DNA of 64,000 bases. Origin: Lunularia cruciata. Lineage: Eukaryota; Streptophyta; Marchantiopsida; Lunulariales; Lunulariaceae. Position numbers and translations under genes: made by a program. The notes below the pieces were generated by a model. That model ran no database searches. It saw only the letters and a program-made list of their open reading frames with translations, and had not been told where the DNA came from. Location of the stretch: the NCBI GenBank assembly GCA_948567375.1, contig OX419757.1, positions 56,172,001 through 56,236,000 on the forward strand, read 5' to 3'. Position 1 is the stretch's first letter. Every line of letters begins with the position of its first letter. Below are positions 46,740 to 58,690 of this stretch, one piece after another.

Positions 46740-48738
46740 AGTTGACACTCATATTATTGATGCCAAATGGTGGTAAAGTCAATCCGGTGTTGATTTATGA
46801 GATAGAGGGTTTAGTTTGGAATTTTTGTGATTAGACCTCCTCCATTCTCTACTTCCTATTTGTGCATCATGTTTGTGTGAGGTGCACTCACTTTAGAGCA
46901 TTGGTACTCTTGTGGGTTTTAAATAGTGAGGTTGGAGTGATGACCAATCATACTACCTATGTTTCTCTTTGATGAGGCAAGAAGTGATGCCTTATAGACC
47001 ATGAGAGTGTATGTTGCGATGACAATTTACATGTTGCCCTTTCCCCTAGTGTAGTTATCACAATTAGAGCTTCATTAGTGAGTGGTGTTTAGTTGGTAGT
47101 GATCCTTGGTAGGGTACTTATTGTGATTATGGTTGCAATTTGAATTACATTGTCACGATAAAGTTCTTTGGAGATTCCAAAGGAGGTATCATTGCAATGC
47201 ACAATGGGTTTACATAGAGTGGTGCTTGGTTTTAGCCTATATCTCAAGTCCCAATGAGAGAGGATATTGACTCTGATATGGAGTTTGACACAAGAGCTGA
47301 TTCAATTAAGAGTGCACCTGGTGTATCTGCACCATTGTTATGAGACATGGACAAGACTTATGGGATCTCTAAAGGCCCCAAGTGTTACTTTAGTACTATA
47401 AGTACCATTGAGTTAGATAACTTCATCCAAGGGTTTGATAGGTAGTGTGATCTATAGTAGATTCAGAACCCAACTTTGTTCACATCCTTCATGGTATGGA
47501 AGGGGTTGTTTTAGCACTTGGAAGGTCCTCCAATGGATGACTATCATGAGTTTAGGAGAGTTTACTTGGAGAAGATTGAGCTATGGAAACAATATTAGTC
47601 TTTGAACTACATCTCTATCACTTCAAACTTAGTTGCTAGTGGTTGATTGGTAGTACCCCCAGTTCTAGCTCTAGTATTGTTGGTGCATCTAGTGGAATGC
47701 AATAGTTAGAGAAGGTGCTTTTACAAGTGGAGGTACCGCTATAGGAGATAGTGCAATACCAAGGTTTAACCCCATTAGGTGGAGTTCTTTTAGTGCTTGA
47801 GGTAAAATAACCAAGGAATGCGGATTGACAAGATGAGGACCTTGTAAGAGTTCCAACAAAATGTTAGAGAGAGTCTCACAAGGCAAACACTCGCATGAGA
47901 TGGCTGATTAGTTTCACTTAGGAAGTTACTAAGGCCTAGGCAATCCAATTTTGGAATGGAATCCTAGACAAGGAATTGTGATGTAGAGTACATGATGTTA
48001 TGTTGTTACATGCTACTCACCTACTTTGGTGGTGGTCTTTAGTTTGGCTAAGCGCATTGAACTCAATATGGTGGAGGAAAGGGTGGTGACATCTAGATTT
48101 GGTAGAGAAGGACCTCATCCATAGTTGTTATTTCTTTTAGAGTGCACCAAAATGCACAACACCATGTTGGCTTTCGAGGGTAGAATGGATGGCCTAGATC
48201 TTAAGGAGAGAGTGGAAGGCCTAGCTAGCTAGACCATTACCTTCATTTTTTGGTTAGCAATAGCTAGTGAGTGGTGGTGTTGCTTGTTGGACTTATGGTG
48301 GACCTTATTAGAAGAGAGAATGCACTCAAGGTAGTAGATATGATACCTCTTGTGCATCATAGCCAACGTAGAAATAGTGTGACCATTAGCATAGATTTGG
48401 TCACATTGGTGACTGATGTTTTGATCTTCACTTGGAGTGACAAAGTGGTGGGGTTGCTATTGTAGGTAGTAGAGGAGCTCCAAGTCATGGAAGACAAGGT
48501 GGTAGAGGTGGTGGTAGTGGACCCACACTTGATAGGGGTATAATACCAACCCTTGGTTTTCATATAGCCATGGCTACTTGGATTGAGCAGAGATTGGCTA
48601 GCATGGCCATAGCTCAAAGGAGATCAGATTTGGATGTTGAGGCTTCCACCTTTTATGTTGGCGATAAATATCTTGGACTTCATGTGTGGAGTATCCTCAG
48701 TAGATACATCTGCCACAAGGATTAAGAATGTAGTACAT
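46740..48738 (+). pseudogene. gag region of element D
   Basis: One frame reads MEFDTRADSIKSAPGVSAPL (about 47,279), then IELDNFIQGF...NPTLFTSFMVWKGLF and GPPMDDYHEFRRVYLEKIEL (about 47,525-47,585). This fits the 'F...F..qf...F....aW' layout of retrotransposon gag proteins. Downstream is a Gly/Arg-rich stretch (GSRGAPSHGRQGGRGGGSGP, about 48,465). A Cys/His-containing piece, CHKDxECSTC, appears if the inserted LTR at 48,739-50,955 is removed; it might be a zinc-binding site. The gag family differs from those of A, B and C. Many stops are present. Confidence 0.55.
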
Positions 48739-50955
48739 TGTCGTACTTTTCTTTTCTCTCTATGGGAACACATATGGTGCCTAGCTGTGGAGATTGTAGA
48801 TTAAAGGCTATAGGTAAACCTATAACTACTCATTTGAACATGCGTGTTACCTAATAGTTAGAACCCTCCACTCTCGTAACTCATATTCTTACTATTGGGT
48901 AGGGTAGTGACGCGTAACCTAACCTGTCATCACAACATGCACTCTTGATCTTTTGGTCATCACTTCCAACATTACCAAGGAGAAATACACAACACTCCTA
49001 GCAAGAAAGAACCTATGTGCAATGCCCGCACACCAATCCAAACCAACAAGGCGTACAAACAAGCATGCAAGCACAGAGAGGATCCAATCACAGGAATACG
49101 GCAATAACTCTCTGTGCTTTTTGCCGGAAAAGAGCTTCAAAGCCTTTGTGCTCTATCATCAAGCTTATATCAACCTGTACTCCAAGTCTCCTCCAAGCTG
49201 TACTTCAGATCTCAACAAATTCCTACTCCATGTGAGGATTTCCTATGTCTTCTTGATGTTTTACCTTGATAGAAAACTCTGTGTAGCTCATATGAGCATT
49301 ACTTGTTTTTTATAGCTTGCATTCAAGTGTTCTAGAATTCAATGGAAAGCTGTGAGATAAAATTTCCAATGATATAAAATAGACTTCAATCCGATCACTA
49401 CAAATCCCATGAAAAGCTTTCAAAGTTGCCCAGGTTTTTGCAACTCACCCTAATTTTGAAATCCTCTTTTTAGGGTTTTACCCTTGGTTCTTGCCAGCTT
49501 TCCCTTGATTTCTAAATCATATGTTCACTTTATCCTCACAAAACACTAGAAATCTGAACTCTCAATCATAGTGAGAGAATTGACATTCAATTAGGATTGA
49601 AGAAAGAAATGCTCCTCCGAGCTTACGACAATCTTTTCAGTAAAACTTGTTGCATCCCTATGAGGTTAGAGCCAACCAAATTTTCCACAATAGTTGGTTG
49701 TGCTCTTGGTTCAAATTCTGCAAAGTTTGATGGCTTAATCCAACCCCAATCCCTACATATGGATCAATTCCTGAGCTAGGATAATTTGTGAGATCTATAG
49801 ACCCAAGTATACTTGATCCAAGACCCTGAATTCTCTATTTGAAGAATTTACATGAAACCTTCACAAAAAGGTGCACATCCTCACCAACAACAAGGCTGGA
49901 AATTTTCATAAGGTATCTCAAACCATAACTTGGGGAGTGACCAAAACTCCAAACCTGATCACTAGCTCTTCTCCATCACCATACACCTTACACCTCAAGA
50001 GCTTCAACTTTAATCAACAAGATCTGATTTAAGATTGATCCAAAACTAAAATTTCTTGTCCTCAATACTATAAGCACCTTGTCTACTCTCCAATCCTATT
50101 GATAGATAGTGAAAATTTCTCAAGAAGCTCTCTCAATTTCCTACTTTGTGCTCCTGGGTATGAATTTTACCCCCTTTGATTCAATCAATCATATCACTCT
50201 TAGAATCAGCTCAAATTGTGTGATTTCTGTCTTCAGATTGTAGCCTCTTAGCTCTTCTTTCCAACCATGTCCTTTCTTCCCCAAATGGCTTCCCCAAACT
50301 CCTTTGATGGTTAAAAAATGCTAGACTTCTCTCTTGGGACCCAATCTCTTGCACATTTGTCCTTTAGTCTTTTTACTTTTTGACAAATGGATCCCACAAC
50401 TCCACCTTGAAGCTTTTGATTAAAAATTTAGGCATTCTCCAACTATAGAAGCACATATATTGTCAAGTCCCAGACATGCTCATAAGTAAGCTCTAGAAGG
50501 ATGATAGGATCCGAGTTTCCCATCACCGACTCCACGAATACCGCCCCAAAATGTGCCACCAACCAGTCATGTAAGCTGTCATGGTGCAAAATTTGAAGCC
50601 TAATGAGAAAAGGATTTGGGAGTGGCAGATCAAGAGCATGGGACATCTCATGCTCAAACGCTTCCTCTGATGTTCTACCACTCGTGCACTACTACAACTC
50701 ACTCCCAATGTCCTCCTTCCCCTCGAGACTCCTCGACTGAAAGACCCCCACTCTCTCCACTCACCCTCATCTTTATTCATCAGAGCCCTCAAACATGATA
50801 AGATTGTAACCCACATGGCCAATCACATACATGTACATAGATTGTTCACATGGCAACATCTCATCTGTTGGGTCTAGTAGACAACCTACCCCACTAATGT
50901 GGAAATAAAAATGATAAATCACTTTTTTACAGGCTATGCAAACCACAACAAGACA
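48739..50955 (+). repeat. Solo 2.2-kb LTR inserted in element D
   Basis: Collinear with the LTR at 20,036-22,209. Starts TGTCGTACTTTTC and ends in CCACAACAAGACA. The flanks (TACAT before, AACAT or ACAT after) fit a target duplication. The D reading frame continues across it, and no internal retrotransposon sequence follows, so it is a solo LTR left by recombination. Confidence 0.75.
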
Positions 50956-51640
50956 ACATGCTCCAAGCCTATAGGAACATCAACAGAGTTGGACCAATAG
51001 AGAGGGGAGGTTAGTAGACATGTCAGACTTCCCTACTCTTTCACACTCTCTAAGGCACCATTGACAACTTCCATGGTTCCTAGACATCCTAGTAAGTGTG
51101 GTAGGTGTGATGGAGTGCATGATGGACCTGATGCTAGTTAGCCACCTACTACTACAAAAATTGAGTCTAGCACAATGTTGGGGGCTGCTTAGTTGATTAT
51201 GCACTTCCCTTTATTCTCAGCCAATAATATGCTTACATTAGAATTTGACCCAACTCTAGTGTTCCAGTTGGCTACCAAACTTTGTGAGAGTAAGGCTGAT
51301 ATGGTTCCTACTTCTTAAAGGATAGATGGTTGATAGTGTTGCTAACTTGGTTGAGGAGCATGGGATCCGCTAATTAACCAATGGTTTATGATAGGTAGCA
51401 ACAACTAGGTTGGAGGAATTACCAACTAGACCTGCATTTGAGCAAGCTCAATTCACACTTGGAATTGTCCTATTGGATTACCAAAGGGAGATTTTCCATT
51501 TGGTAGGACCTTCAAGGAAGGTATATATACCACAAAGTGTCTTATTAGAATCTAGTGCGTAGCTTCTTATGTTGAGGAAAGCTATTCTTGTTGGTCTTGA
51601 GCTATAGAAAATTGACGTGGAGTGGTGTCCATTTTAGTTG
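50956..51640 (+). pseudogene. Element D polyprotein segment before the methyltransferase
   Basis: The frame leading into the DNMT contains FEQAQFTLGIVLLDYQREIF, then HLVGPSRKVYIPQSVLLESS and MLRKAILVGLEL, interrupted by stops only. No enzyme motif is visible. It is probably the part of the polyprotein that joins gag to the DNMT domain. An upstream piece, MLTLEFDPTLVFQLATKLCE, is at 51,231 in another frame. Confidence 0.5.
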
Positions 51641-52044
51641 GTGCAACAAGCTTGGAGTGGAGCCCTTGTACCACCAAGAGACCAATGTGAGGATGAGCTT
51701 CTGGAGTCTATTACCTTGTCATGTTTGGATACCACACCCATTGCTTGGCAATATCCAATAGAGGGAGTATATCTATTGGAGTTATTTGGTAGGATTAGCA
51801 CTGGACTAGCTATTTTACTATAAGTAGGTATACAAGTACAGAGGTACTTGTATGTGGAGAGAGATGAGACTGCTAGGCAAGTCTCTCTACATCATGTGGC
51901 ACACTTGGCCTATTGGTATCCTAAGTTATTATAAATATCAACAGTCAAGGGTTACCAAAAGACCCTACTTGCAAACATTTCCTTGTGGGGACATAGGATT
52001 TGGAGAGATACGGTTCTATTCATTTGGTGATTTTTGGATGGCAT
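51641..52044 (+). pseudogene. C5 cytosine-DNA methyltransferase domain of element D, N-terminal part
   Basis: A single frame with a few stops leads through PIEGVYLLELFGRISTGLAI (about 51,751-51,810). This is motif I, the S-adenosylmethionine loop, normally 'LFxGIGG/ST'. Then come YLYVERDETARQV (motif II, acidic residue after the second strand) and ISTVKGYQKTL. After one frameshift near 51,985 the sequence reads DLERYGSIHLVIFGW, the run-up to motif IV, whose catalytic 'GWPCQ' would come next. Exactly there the LTR of element B interrupts the sequence. C5 methyltransferases transfer a methyl group from S-adenosylmethionine to cytosine. Retrotransposons with such domains are known from charophytes and dinoflagellates (de Mendoza et al. 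2018). The assignment rests on motif order, and the C-terminal part at 59,652 supports it. Confidence 0.75.
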
Positions 52045-52745
52045 GTGAGCCGAATTGTCTCTCACTCAAGATGAACCTTTGATGGCTATTATGGTAGCAC
52101 ACCATGGACTAAGAAGGCAAAGAATCCCAACTCCATCATACTCCTCCAAGGCTAACACTCCAAGATTCAAACCATTGCTCACTAGAGAACTTAATGAGAG
52201 AGAGATAGTTGCAAATGAAAGGATGATGAGTACCTTTTCACCCCTAGTTTATATAATTTGTAAAATAATTAGGCACCAAAGTTACTAATTTACTAGAGTC
52301 ACTCCAAGTTACTAGACTAAAAGTCAAATAAAGTCAAAAAGCTAAAGGAATATCTATACTCATAGGAATATTCTCCTAAGCATGTGGTCTTATCTTGATC
52401 ACATGCTTAGGAGAACCACTAAGTCTAGGATTCCTTCACATGGGCTATCCTTGGACCATAAAAGAATCCAAAAAAAGAATTTTTGTGGGTCCAAAAGTTA
52501 TCAACTCTTTCATCAAAGCCAAACACTTAAGAATAATACAAAGTCAACACACTAAAATCCAAAATAGTGGTGTCCATCTTTTCCACTTCCTCTAAAGTAA
52601 GGTCCGCTCTATCTTAGCTATGACTAACTTTAGCTTATCATGTTTAATGTAGAACCATTCTTTATCTCTATATAAATGATATCTCTCAAGTACTTAAAAA
52701 AGCAAACTAAATATCACCATAGCACATGCACAAATGGTTGTTACA
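52045..52745 (-). repeat. 3' LTR of element B
   Basis: Reads TGTAACAACC... on the minus strand from 52,745, directly after a polypurine tract (AAGGGGTAAA). It carries a perfect 16-bp inverted repeat (52,371-52,386 and 52,400-52,415) absent from the A copies. Confidence 0.9.
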
Positions 52746-52759
52746 TTTACCCCTTACTA

Positions 52760-54460
52760 AGATTTTACTTTGTCCTCAAAGTGAAGGTCTCTCTACCTTC
52801 TATGATACATATTCAAATTATCATGTTAATCCTATGGTGTCTCCTTCCCAACTCCTTGAGATCATAGGTGTAATTGCCACACACCTTCTCCAATATGAAA
52901 GGTCCAAAGTACTTAGGCAAAACTTCTTTTGCATTCTCTTGAATCAAATGGAATCAAAAAACATTACCCAATCACCTTCCTTGAAAGGCTCCACCTTCTT
53001 GAAAGGCCTTGCCTCTTGTCATAGCTGTCCTTTTTTTTTCCTTTGGGCTTGCTTCACTTGAACCATAGAAACTGCTCTTGCCTCTTCTAATTCCATAAGT
53101 TGATCCTTCCTTGAAAATCCTAATTCTTGGCTTATCTATCCATGGATAGAGTAAGGCTTAAAGTTTAGCAGATTAGAAACTGAACTGAGCTCTGCCTTTA
53201 GTGTGCAATGCCATACCTATCATGTAGTGGTAAGTTTGAATTGAAAAGCTGTAGAGGAAGTGGGAGGAGCGATGGATCATTGACTCAACATTGATTGAGA
53301 TAGAGATTGCATGAGAACGGTTCATGTGTTGCCACTTGGGACCGGTTCTAGCCCTCCATTCCATTTCTCACTCCTCTTTTGTACTAAGTTACCTTCCTAT
53401 TTGCATTTGTTAGATGTTGCAAAAAGAGCCTATGATCAAAAGATGCCCATGATATTCCTTGTCATGTACAGTAATCATTTTTCTTTTTGACTATTGCACA
53501 ATTTGAATATGGAATAGGTGAAGAACTACTCCCTCAGTCTCCCATCAAGTGCTTGGTAGAATCTTTATATTCATTAAGAATATGGGCTCTCAGTTTCATC
53601 ATGGTGAATTTTATCATATTGTGAATATTTATGTATGATTCCTTTGTAATTGGAAACAAAATAATATTCTCTATGTCACCTCCTTGTGATTTCTTCAATC
53701 TCCTATGAATGATTTGGAAGGTAGGAAGATCAAAGTGAATAGGTAAGGTAGACTCCATACCATATACCAATTGAAATGGAGAATATTTGGTAGAAGTCTT
53801 AATGGTTGTCCTATACTCCCACAAAACTGCATGAATCATCTTGTCCCAATGATGTTTAGCTCCCTCCATTTGCATTTTTGGCCAACATCATGCACAAGGT
53901 CTGATTGGTTCTTTTTGCCACACCATTGGAATTTGGCTTATAGGATGTAGTTACTCTATGTGTGATAGAGAAATTTTGTAGCATGGCTGTAATAATTTTT
54001 CTTGTAAACTCTCTTCCTCTATCAAAAACCAACTCCAAAGGGCACCCAAATCTAGTGTTAATGCATTCATAAAGAAATCTCTCAAATTCATCTTCATTCT
54101 TGTGTCTCAATGGTCTAGCCTCAACCCACTTGGTTGGTAAGATAATCAATAACTACCACAATGTACCAATTGTACCCTGGGGTTCTATTGAGAGGACCTA
54201 CAAAATCAATTCCGCAGTTCTCAATAGATCCTAGCAATGGAATTGATCTAAGTGGTGGAGTGGAAGTAGACTTTCTAGTAAAAGCTTGAAAAGCATGACA
54301 AGTTTTGCAATAATGAAGAAAATCCTTGAAAATCCTCCTCTAACCTACATCAAGAATCTTGAAAGCAATCACCTTTCTTGCAAAGTGTCTTCCACACACT
54401 AACCCTTCATGAAACTCCTTTATGACAATTTGAACGCATGAACTCCTCATCTGGGAAGGA
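52760..54460 (-). pseudogene. Integrase of element B
   Basis: On the minus strand, the zinc domain VIKEFHEGLVCGRHFARKVI is at 54,340-54,440. The core has TKWVEARPLRHKNEDEF (54,120) and ELVFDRGREF, keeping the second Asp. NGVAKRTNQTL follows, where the catalytic Glu has become Lys; element A has AERTN. The 53,534-53,875 frame (KHHWDKMIHAVLWEYRTTIK) continues the domain. The C-terminal tail resumes at about 53,115 after an insertion. The enzyme would insert the element DNA into the genome; the Glu-to-Lys change alone would abolish activity. Confidence 0.87.
53120..53670. other. ~550-bp insertion in the integrase tail of element B
   Basis: Element A is continuous at the matching place (about 8,610-8,625). 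The insert has no gene I recognise, and I could not identify its ends or target duplication precisely. Confidence 0.55.
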
Positions 54461-54479
54461 ATCATCCATTGGCTCATCC

Positions 54480-55740
54480 TCATCATGATCATAGGCCCTT
54501 GATAAAAAATCAACATTTGCATGTTTCTTCCTTGGCCTGTTCTCAATGGTGTAGTCATAGTCATACAAGAGTATCATCCACCTTGCTAGCCTTCCTTCAA
54601 CAATAGGATTGTTGAAGATCTACTTCAAATCCTTGTGATCTATGAAAATAGTGGTTTTCCCTCCGATCAAGCAATGTCTAAACTTCTTGAGACCAGATTT
54701 CACTGCCAACCCTTCTCTCTTCATGACAAAGTACTTCTTTTTTGCTAAAACTAGATGCCTACTAGCATAAGCTTTTGGATGATCATGCCCATCTTAGTCT
54801 AATTTGACTTAGAGTGCATCTTATAGCTACATTGGAAGCATCAATGTAGAGGATGAAAGGCTTACTCCTACCAAGTTTAGCAAGAATTGGAGCTACAACA
54901 AGGGATTGATTGAGCTCCTTAAAAGCTTTGAGGCCCTTCTTGTCCTCCAAAATCACCATGTGTTCCTTTCTTCATGTAGATGGTCAATGCATAGGCCTTG
55001 TTGGAAAATGAGAAGATGAAATTTTTGTAGTACCCAACTATCTCCAAGAATTGGCGTAACTTTGTCAAGCTTGAAGGGAATGGAGGGTATGAGATTTTCC
55101 TCATCTTCTCAAGGTCAATTGCTATTCCATCCTTGGAGATGATGTGCTCCAAAATTAGATCTTTTTCACAACTAATAATGCACTTCTTTGGGATGAGTGA
55201 TGCATTTGCTTCATCCAAGCATTGCAAGACCTTGATCAAGTGCTCAAAGTGCTCCTCCTTGCTTCCATAGACACAAAAGTCATCAATGAAATCTCTCACA
55301 AATTTCCCAATGAAAGGTTCAAACACCTTGTTCATGAACCATGGGAAAGTAGCTTGAGCATTGCAAAGCCCAGAAGGCATGATCCTGAAAGCATAAGTCC
55401 CCCAAGGTGTGGCGAATGTGGTGAGTTATTGATGCTTTGGTGCAATCTTGATTTGGTTATACCCACTATAACTATATCCAAAACTATACCTCTCATGACT
55501 TGCAACCTCCTCCAAGATCTCATCAATGAATGGCAAAGAGTAAGAGTCCTTCTTAGTAATATCATGGAGCTTCTTGTAATCCACACATAACTGAAGCTTG
55601 CCATTCTTTTTCTTCACAATCGTAATTGGAAACACCCATTCAAAGATAAATATGGCCTCCTTGAGCTTATCAATCTCCTACTTCACAACCAAAGATATTG
55701 GTGGACTAATGCAACATTGCTTTTGGTGGACTGGTCTTGC
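54480..55740 (-). pseudogene. Reverse transcriptase and RNase H of element B
   Basis: RT frames on the minus strand are FPITIVKKKNGKLQLCVDYK (55,630), KKDSYSLPFIDEILEEVASH (55,555) and MPSGLCNAQATFPWFMNKVF with FVRDFIDDFCVYG (55,380-55,250; FIDD in place of YxDD, as in A). The connection is IISKDGIAIDLEKMRKI and LRQFLEIVGYYKNFIFSFSN (about 55,050-55,120). RNase H lies at about 54,480-54,900 in changing frames (a 'TIFIDHKDLK' block near 54,640). Breaks are few: a frameshift near 55,400 and stops in RNase H. Confidence 0.9.
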
Positions 55741-56640
55741 ATGTGACTCTACTTCAATCTTGTGCTCCTCCTTTAGATCCTTGTAATTGAAAGCAAACAC
55801 ATAGATGAACTTGCAGGATATCTCCTCAAATCTTACCTTCTCCTCCTTGGTAACATTCGGACTATACTTGAGGGTAGATAACCTCCTTTCTATCTCCTCA
55901 AGTTTCAATGGTGATTTATCTAGTCCTTCACAACCTTTGGTGCAAAACATATAACACACAAGAGATACACATCTGAATCAGATTCAAATTCATCCTCCTC
56001 CATGAAGTCTCTTCTTCCATGCTTGTGTCCACACTTGAAGCTTCTTCTTTTGAATTTTATTACCAATAATCAGAAGGTGTATCTGAATGTACAATGTTGG
56101 TGGTGTTAGTGATGGGAACTATAACTCTATGGTTTGATAGCCCAATCCTCAAGTACCCTTTGTGCCATTGATCAGTTGTGCATGCTACTCTCAATTATGG
56201 CCTCCAAAAAAGTAAATCATAGCTTGAATCCTTCAAGACTTGGAAAGTCATGAGGTTTTGAACTCCTATAATTGAACCTACCACCTTATCCATCACCCTT
56301 ATTGGTCAAAATTTTGGTTTTTTGCCATGCTTACCACAAATTTTGAAGGTCTAGGAGGTATCATACCCAACTTCTTCATCAATCTCTCTTACATGGCATT
56401 CAATGTAGATCCTCCATCAACTAGTGCATCCTTCATGTTATGACCATTTACTCTCATATCAATCTTGGAAGCATATTCAAAAGCTTCCCATGGTGTTGGT
56501 TTGGCATCCACCACTCCCATTGAAACATGAGCTTTCTCTTTTGCTTTCTTCTTCATCTTGCTCCTTGTAGAACTCAAACCATGTTTAAGCTCCTTTCTCA
56601 AGGTAGGATTCAAAGAAATCAATTAGCCCACTGTGATGTT
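55678..56640 (-). pseudogene. Protease and linker region of element B
   Basis: The frame 56,389-56,622 ends in DALVDGGSTLNAM, the aspartic protease active site. Before it lies a Lys-rich segment with KPTPWEAFEYASKIDMRVNG that element A has lost. The linker 55,678-55,959 has LEEIERRLSTLKYSPNVTKE and ends PPISLVVK, leading into RT. Between the two, 55,960-56,380 corresponds to the rest of the protease (GRPWL region near 56,205) with stops. Confidence 0.85.
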
Positions 56641-58690
56641 AACCTTGTGACTACCAACATCCTCCAATATATTGTAATTCCATTGTTGCTTAGAGATCAA
56701 GAAGTTCTCCATCCCCAACTTCTTCCTTGGAGTCTTTGTTGTTGATGGTGTTGAAGTGTTAGTGTAAGTTCTCCTAGTAGGCATACAAGTATCCTTGCTA
56801 GAAGTAAATCCTTGAGAAGAGTGTACATCCTCTGCAAAATGAGCTCTCTTCTTTTCTTGTGCCAAAACATCTAAATTAAGACTTTTGAAGTTTGAGCACT
56901 CCTCCTTCTCATACTTAATCTCAAGCACATTTATGGATGCTATCTCCTTACTTTTGTTTAGATTAGGAGCCGTTTGGGTCTCACTCCCTCTCTCTTGCCT
57001 TCTATTGGCTCCTTGATAACACTTTCTTCCATGGTAAGTGGAATTTGAGCCATTCCTTTGGATGTGACCTCTTCCTCCACAACCAAAAAAATTTCTATCA
57101 TTGAAACTTGTAATACTCCAAGAGCAAGAGAAGAGAGAAAATACAGATTTCACACTCAATCATCTGATGCCCCAAAGGAGCACATTCTCTTTATTATATA
57201 GACAAAGAGGATCTCCTCCAAGGAAGCTCCACCATAGGATTAGGCACACAGATAGGTGACATGTAAGCAAGCTCCACCCTTGGATTACTTACTTGGATGG
57301 GTGACATGTTGGTCTTCATCCTATCTGGTTGGTCAAATAAGCTTTGACCAAAGGGAATCTTTTAGGGAATCTTCTTGTAGGAATCTTAGAATCATATGGG
57401 TGAGGTACCATTGGAAAGCTCTCGACAAGACAAAGTTGGGGGGAGTAAAGGCTAGCCTTTCCTCTATTGGGGGGGGGGATTGGCACATTTTTGAGGCTTA
57501 ATTCATCCGTTTAGGCCTCCAAAGTTGCATTCAAAGATTTCAGGCATATTTCCGTCCCTACTCTATTAGTAGAAGTCCTTTTTTGGTGATATATCTTTCT
57601 GATCTTTTTAGTCCATCATGTGTAACATTCTTCTAGATGTTACCAAACCAATTCTCACCTTTAAATCATATGTCTAGTTATTGATTCTAAGGTTTTCAAG
57701 TCTATTTTGGTTTCTACACTATTAGTAGGAGTACTCTTTTGGTGATACTTCTATCTGATCTATTTTTACCATCATGTATAACATCATTTCATATGCTACC
57801 AAACCAAATTTCACATCTAGATCATATGGCTAGCTCTTGGTATTACAAATTGTTGCTTAGTTAGCCTCCTCTATATGGATAGTTTCCATAACTCCTAGGT
57901 TCTCTCCCCATATTCTAATGCACCTCTCTCTTCTCCCATAGTTGCACTACATTGATCTTGAGATCTGCAAGTTGTTTTGTGATGGTTTGAAGTGGATCTT
58001 TTGGGAGAGGTGCAAGAACTAAAAAAACTACTACTTGTGATGCAACCTTTCTCACCAAAGTATCAGAAGTTCCACCATACTTGTAGCCTTGAGGAGGATG
58101 CATAACCTCCTTTACCACCAAATCACTCTCATCTCCTTCCAATCTCTCCTCCATACAAATTGCAATCTTGATAGCTTCAACCTTGGAAGAAGGTTTTTCA
58201 TATCTCACCTTGCTTCTAATTTGTGGTCTCAACCATCCCACCAAATTCTTGGTGAGCATGGCTCCTATGCCAATCATAGAAGTCTCCATATCATCCACAC
58301 CCTTCCTCAATACTATGCAAAATCTAGACTCTAGCTTCTCTACTCTTTCTACATAGACTCTCACTTTCTCTCCATCTCTTTGTTTGAGGAAGGTAACCTC
58401 ACTCATCAATCTCTCATAACTCTCATTTGGAAGAAAGTTCTCAATGAGTGTTGAAGTCAAACTTTCTCAAGACTCTTCTTGCCCATCTTTCCTCTCTCTC
58501 TTTTGTCTCTCTTTTACTCATACCATGTAAGAGTTACATCTAGAAAGAAATCTGGTATTAATGAGACCCACTCATTCTTCCTCCTCTCATTGTTTCCTAT
58601 GCAAGATCTCTTGAAGTCTCTCAAAAAGGCCTCCATATCTTCTTCATCATTGCCAAAGAAGACCAAAAACTCCCTCATCTTAGCCCCTCA
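56623..58690 (-). pseudogene. gag of element B, interrupted by a solo LTR
   Basis: The start on the minus strand, MREFLVFFGNDEEDMEAFL (about 58,680), parallels the start of the A gag. The main frame 57,915-58,460 (ENFLPNESYERLMSEVTFLK ... KQLADLKINVVQLWEKREVH) is open for 181 codons. After the inserted LTR (57,109-57,847) the gene resumes with NDRNFFGCGGRGHIQRNG, where first and last Cys of the CCHC knuckle are lost, and with STYHGRKCYQGANR. The region then continues to KKLGMENFLISKQQWNYN, next to the protease. Confidence 0.87.
57109..57847 (-). repeat. Solo LTR of an unrelated retrotransposon inside gag of element B
   Basis: Comparison with the uninterrupted gag of A shows an insertion here. 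Its ends are TGTAATAC...GTATTACA, extending to inverted repeats TTGTAATACTCCAAGAGC and TTGTAATACCAAGAGCT. On the minus strand it has a TATA-like CTATATAATA about 90 bp before its end, as LTR promoters do. Flanks AAACT and AATTG fit a short duplication of the original AATT site. Confidence 0.8.

Noticed and set aside
20036-50955. The two 2.2-kb LTRs as ends of one 31-kb element
   Set aside because: Each has its own likely target duplication, and the second sits inside element D; they are separate insertions.
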